From Pseudomonadota bacterium (GTDB lineage Bacteria > Pseudomonadota > Alphaproteobacteria > Rhizobiales > Xanthobacteraceae): 16,395 bases of DNA. The notes below the pieces were generated by a model. The model had not been told where the DNA came from, ran no database searches, and saw nothing but the letters and a program-made list of their open reading frames with translations. Shown here one piece after another: positions 14,265 to 16,395 of the stretch (within the stretch, counting starts at the first letter, position 1; every line of letters starts with the position of its first letter). The position numbers and the translations under genes are program-made. The stretch spans positions 1 to 16,395 of the forward strand of contig JAEZEU010000307.1 in NCBI GenBank assembly GCA_023432885.1, written 5' to 3'.

Positions 14265-15089
14265 ATGGATAGTCGTTTGCCGGGTTTCGATCCCACGCTG
14301 CTGGCCGCGATCCGGCCGGACGCAAAAATCTACGAGCTGTCACATGCGATGGCGCCGTCGATGCCCGTCTACCATCAGCATATTCCCTTCAGCCTCGCAT
14401 TGCACCGCCGCCACGGCGATCCGCACCCGAAACCGCGGGAGGACGGCTCGAGCTTCGCCAATGAGGTGATCGTCACGTCGGGTCACTCGGGCACCCATAT
14501 CGATGCGCTCGGACATTTCTCGCGCAACGGCTGCCTGCACGGCGGCATCAAGGTCTCCGAGGTCGAGACACGCGACGGCTACCGCGAGCACAACGCGGCC
14601 GACATTCCGCCGATCGTCCAGCACGCGGTCATCCTCGATGTCGCGGCGGCAAAGGGCGTCGAATACCTGGGACCGGCCGAGGAAATTCTCGTTGACGACC
14701 TCGAACGGGCTTTGGCGCTGTCGAATGCCGAAATCCGCAACGGCGACGCCGTGCTGATCCGCACCGGCTGGTCGAAACATTGGACGGATGCGGAGACCTT
14801 CATCGGCCGCCGTGGCGGGATGCCCGGTCCGGGCGAGAAGGCGGCGCGATGGCTGGTTGAACGCGGGGCGAGGCTGGTGGGGTCGGATACGCCCGGCTTC
14901 GAATGCCTGCCGACACCCGGCGTTTCGGTTCACGCCATCATGCTGGTCGATCACGGCATTCACATCATGGAAAACCTCAATCTCGAAGAGATCGCGCCGC
15001 TGCGGTTTCCAAGATCAGTGTTCATCGCGCTGCCATTGCGCCTTTCGGGCAGTACCGGTTCTCCGATACGGCCGATTGCGATTGTGTGA
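14265..15089 (+). CDS. Cyclase family hydrolase (kynurenine formamidase/isatin hydrolase-like)
   Basis: This 274-residue protein carries the family's metal motif HSGTHIDALGHF (74-85; HxGTHxDxxxH), preceded by a conserved early block IYELSHAMAPSMPVY and followed by HAVILDVAAAKG, NGDAVLIRTGWSKHW, and GSDTPGFECLPTPGVSVHAIMLVDHGIHIMENLNLEEI. Characterised relatives hydrolyse N-formylkynurenine, isatin and related cyclic or acyl amides with Mn or Zn. The ATG at 14265 follows a strong GGAGGGAAGGGG, 18 bp after the dehydrogenase stop, so the two form an operon. In a ring-cleavage pathway it could open a lactam or lactone, or remove an N-formyl group. The exact substrate is not visible. The next bases hold two stem-loops, suggesting the transcript ends here. 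Confidence 0.9.
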   Translation: MDSRLPGFDPTLLAAIRPDAKIYELSHAMAPSMPVYHQHIPFSLALHRRHGDPHPKPREDGSSFANEVIVTSGHSGTHIDALGHFSRNGCLHGGIKVSEVETRDGYREHNAADIPPIVQHAVILDVAAAKGVEYLGPAEEILVDDLERALALSNAEIRNGDAVLIRTGWSKHWTDAETFIGRRGGMPGPGEKAARWLVERGARLVGSDTPGFECLPTPGVSVHAIMLVDHGIHIMENLNLEEIAPLRFPRSVFIALPLRLSGSTGSPIRPIAIV

Positions 15090-15091
15090 AC

Positions 15092-15128
15092 CCGCGAGAT
15101 CGCGGAGTTGGGGCGCGAGAACCCAACT
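15092..15128. terminator. Two tandem stem-loops after the cyclase gene, possible transcription end
   Basis: The first hairpin is CCGCG-AGAT-CGCGG (15092-15105), starting 2 bp after the stop codon. The second is AGTTGGG (15106-15112) pairing with CCCAACT (15122-15128) around a 9-nt loop. No T-run follows on either strand, so this is not a canonical intrinsic terminator. It may act with Rho or stabilise the mRNA 3' end. It may also serve convergent transcription from the minus-strand tRNA. Confidence 0.35.
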
Positions 15129-15291
15129 TCGTCGCGACGTCAGCCTGGCTGCAACAGCAACTGTGAGCGCCAGCCATCCAATCCAGGCAGGCCGATCGGC
15201 TATCCGATAGACGGCACAATTTAGCTCCGTCGAGCCGCCTCGTTCGGACCATCGTCTTAAGCTGTCAGATAGTATGCGCCCTTACCGACGC
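15129..15291. other. Intergenic stretch between cyclase gene and tRNA-Gln
   Basis: I see no credible gene here. It holds a perfect 10-bp palindrome GCCGATCGGC (15191-15200), directly followed by the symmetric 11-mer CTATC-C-GATAG (15200-15210). There is no clear terminator for the tRNA, which is transcribed toward this stretch. Confidence 0.5.
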
Positions 15292-15365
15292 TGGCTGGGG
15301 AACCTGGATTCGAACCAAGACAAACAGAGTCAGAGTCTGTTGTGCTACCGTTACACCATTCCCCA
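15292..15365 (-). tRNA. tRNA-Gln (anticodon CUG), CCA encoded
   Basis: Read on the minus strand, the 74 nt fold into a full cloverleaf. The acceptor stem is TGGGGAA/TTCCCCA. The D-arm is GTG/CAC with loop TAACGGTAG. The anticodon stem ACAGA/TCTGT encloses loop CTCTGAC, giving anticodon CTG. The T-arm is CTTGG/CCAGG with loop TTCGAAT. Discriminator G is followed by encoded CCA (15292-15294). A G discriminator and CUG anticodon both fit glutamine. The gene decodes CAG. Confidence 0.95.
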
Positions 15366-15605
15366 ATGAAATACCCATTAAATTCAATAGCTTATGGGGC
15401 TATCCGGGTAAATCACGTGCGGCGGGAACAGGACAAATCACTGCCCGCTGGTGGCAGCGTTCTACTCGCTTGATCTGGCTCTTGGCAAGCGCGGAAAGCG
15501 GGGGACTTTGCGAGGGAAGCAAGGCTTCCGGGCGCGGGACCCGGGTGCAGGCCGCTTCGGCGGGTTATGCTTTGCCGATCAGACCCAAGCATTGATGAGG
15601 CCATC
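15366..15605. other. Intergenic stretch between tRNA-Gln and the small VOC gene
   Basis: The first 50 bp (15366-15415) are AT-rich and must hold the tRNA promoter on the minus strand, but I cannot place clear -35/-10 boxes. A hairpin GGAAGC-AAG-GCTTCC lies at 15515-15529, close to a GC-rich repeat-like tract. No gene is supported; open frames here lack start sites and family resemblance. Confidence 0.45.
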
Positions 15606-16013
15606 GTGAATAAACCAGGGCGGCTTTCGCCGTTTCAAGCTATTCGATCAATCGACTACACCGTCATCTTCGTACGCGACATGACCGCGATGCGCCGCTT
15701 CTATGAGGAGGTCCTTTGCTTCCCGCCGGTGCGCGAGCTCTCGCCGGGCTGGATCGAATACCAGATCGGCGGCAACACTCTGGCGCTGGCGCGGCCAAGC
15801 CTGACGGCGACGGACACGCCGGCGCCCGCCGGCAGCGCCTCGCTTCAGCTCGCCTTCAAGGTCGCTCCGCCCGAAGTCGATCAATGCGCCGACGAGCTTG
15901 CCCGCCACGGCGTCGCGCTGGTCTCGCCGCCGACCAACCAGTCTTTCGGACATCGCACGCTGTTCTTCAGAGATCCCGACGGCAACCTGCTGGAAGTGTA
16001 TGCGGAGATTTAG
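15606..16013 (+). CDS. VOC (glyoxalase/bleomycin resistance) superfamily protein, single domain
   Basis: This 135-residue protein is one VOC unit: first beta-alpha-beta module IDYTVIFVRDMTAMRRFYEEVLCFPPVREL, then WIEYQIGGNTLALARPS, a second module LQLAFKVAPPEVDQCADELARHGVALVSPP, and the ending HRTLFFRDPDGNLLEVYAEI. I place the start at GTG 15606 with GAGG 5 nt upstream; an ATG at 15567 in the same frame has no ribosome site. At the canonical metal positions only the last Glu (LLEVYAE) is kept. The first strand has Tyr where a His ligand is usual, and the second module opens with Gln-Leu-Ala. It may therefore be a binding or non-metal protein, not an enzyme. It stands alone after the tRNA, with no evidence that it belongs to the catabolic cluster. 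Confidence 0.85.
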   Translation: MNKPGRLSPFQAIRSIDYTVIFVRDMTAMRRFYEEVLCFPPVRELSPGWIEYQIGGNTLALARPSLTATDTPAPAGSASLQLAFKVAPPEVDQCADELARHGVALVSPPTNQSFGHRTLFFRDPDGNLLEVYAEI

Positions 16014-16139
16014 CGGGCGGAATCTGCGCTCACGAGGGGCGAAAGCCTTCCCACCGCCGCGCGCAACGGACCCGCACGAGGTTCTGCTTGTGCAACCGGC
16101 GAAGAAGGGCCGTCGCTGCGCTCTTCGCGCTGACTTAAG
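16014..16139. other. Intergenic stretch between convergent VOC and RND genes
   Basis: These 126 bp separate two convergent genes. I see no gene and no clear stem-loop with a T-tract. It should contain the 3' ends of both transcripts. Confidence 0.4.
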
Positions 16140-16395
16140 TCATTCGGCGGCCTGCTTCACTTCGTGATCGTGCGCGTGATTGCCGCCTGACGAGCGGCCC
16201 CAGCGCGAGAATGCGCCGGAGAGCCGGTCGAGATAGAGATAGACCACCGGGGTCGTGAACAGCGTCAGCGCCTGGCTGACGATGAGACCGCCGACCATGG
16301 CGTAACCGAGCGGCTGGCGGATTTCCGCCCCTGTTCCGGTGCCGAGCATCAGCGGCACGCCGCCGAGCAGCGCGGCCATGGTCGTCATCATGATC
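16140..16395 (-). CDS. RND-family efflux pump inner-membrane transporter, C-terminal end (5' part outside window)
   Basis: The gene is on the minus strand and enters from the right edge, so only the last 84 or so residues are visible, ending with TGA at 16142-16140. The sequence ITMMTTMAALLGGVPLMLGTGTGAE followed by RQPLGYAMVGGLIVSQALTLFTTPVVYLYLDRL is the final two transmembrane helices of AcrB/MdtB-MdtC-type pumps. A short cytoplasmic tail rich in His and charged residues (GGNHAHDHEVKQAAE) follows. These proton-driven trimers export drugs and other lipophilic compounds with a periplasmic adaptor and an outer-membrane channel. The form RQPLG...TTPVVYLY is closest to the MdtB/MdtC (MuxB/MuxC) branch. 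An ATG at 16391 is internal. Confidence 0.92.
   Translation of the reverse strand, partial: IMMTTMAALLGGVPLMLGTGTGAEIRQPLGYAMVGGLIVSQALTLFTTPVVYLYLDRLSGAFSRWGRSSGGNHAHDHEVKQAAE

Noticed and set aside
15191..15210. GCCGATCGGC and CTATCCGATAG palindromes as operators
   Set aside because: They lie between a gene end and a tRNA 3' end, with no promoter or start codon nearby for them to control; short palindromes like these are expected in GC-rich intergenic DNA.
1..16395. CRISPR arrays, insertion sequences, transposases, integrases or a replication origin
   Set aside because: I saw no regularly spaced repeats, transposase motifs, terminal inverted repeats or DnaA-box clusters on reading the window.

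Overview
The window is GC-rich and densely coded. Codon use, protein style and gene content (LivM-LivG fusion transporter, CoxL-type hydroxylase, RidA and VOC proteins, MdtC-like RND pump) suggest an alphaproteobacterium of the Bradyrhizobium/Rhodopseudomonas kind. That assignment is inference from style; no rRNA or other taxonomic marker is present.

Layout. (1) 1-947: the 3' part of a xanthine-dehydrogenase/CoxL-type molybdenum hydroxylase large subunit. (2) 1059-4327: a regulatory and monooxygenase block with a Crp/Fnr regulator, a flavin reductase, a second Crp/Fnr regulator on the minus strand, and an acyl-CoA-dehydrogenase-fold flavin monooxygenase. The reductase and oxygenase look like the two halves of one two-component hydroxylase. 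(3) 4347-5875: a RidA-family protein, then a two-domain extradiol dioxygenase very like homoprotocatechuate 2,3-dioxygenase (HpaD). (4) 5900-10597: an ABC importer of the branched-chain amino acid (HAAT) class, made of a binding protein, LivH, a LivM-LivG fusion and LivF. (5) 10624-12607: a second RidA translationally coupled to a YtcJ-like amidohydrolase. (6) 12711-15089: an HpaE-like semialdehyde dehydrogenase and a kynurenine-formamidase-like cyclase-family hydrolase, preceded by a perfect 12-bp palindrome. (7) 15292-16395: tRNA-Gln(CUG) on the minus strand, a small VOC protein, and the C-terminal end of an RND efflux pump on the minus strand.

How it fits together. The core reads as uptake of a small solute, ortho-hydroxylation of a phenol by the reductase/oxygenase pair, meta-cleavage by the HpaD-like enzyme, and oxidation of the resulting semialdehyde by the HpaE-like enzyme. 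The usual next enzymes of the homoprotocatechuate route (HpaF, HpaG, HpaH, HpaI types) are not here. In their place are two RidA proteins (imine/enamine hydrolysis), an amidohydrolase and a cyclase-family hydrolase. This points to a substrate or intermediate carrying nitrogen (amino, formamido or lactam) and to a pathway I cannot match to a described one.

Regulation. The two Crp/Fnr paralogues share an unusual recognition helix. A recurring element ending in GATACAG sits 51-57 nt before the reductase, monooxygenase and dioxygenase start codons. It is the best candidate for their shared operator.
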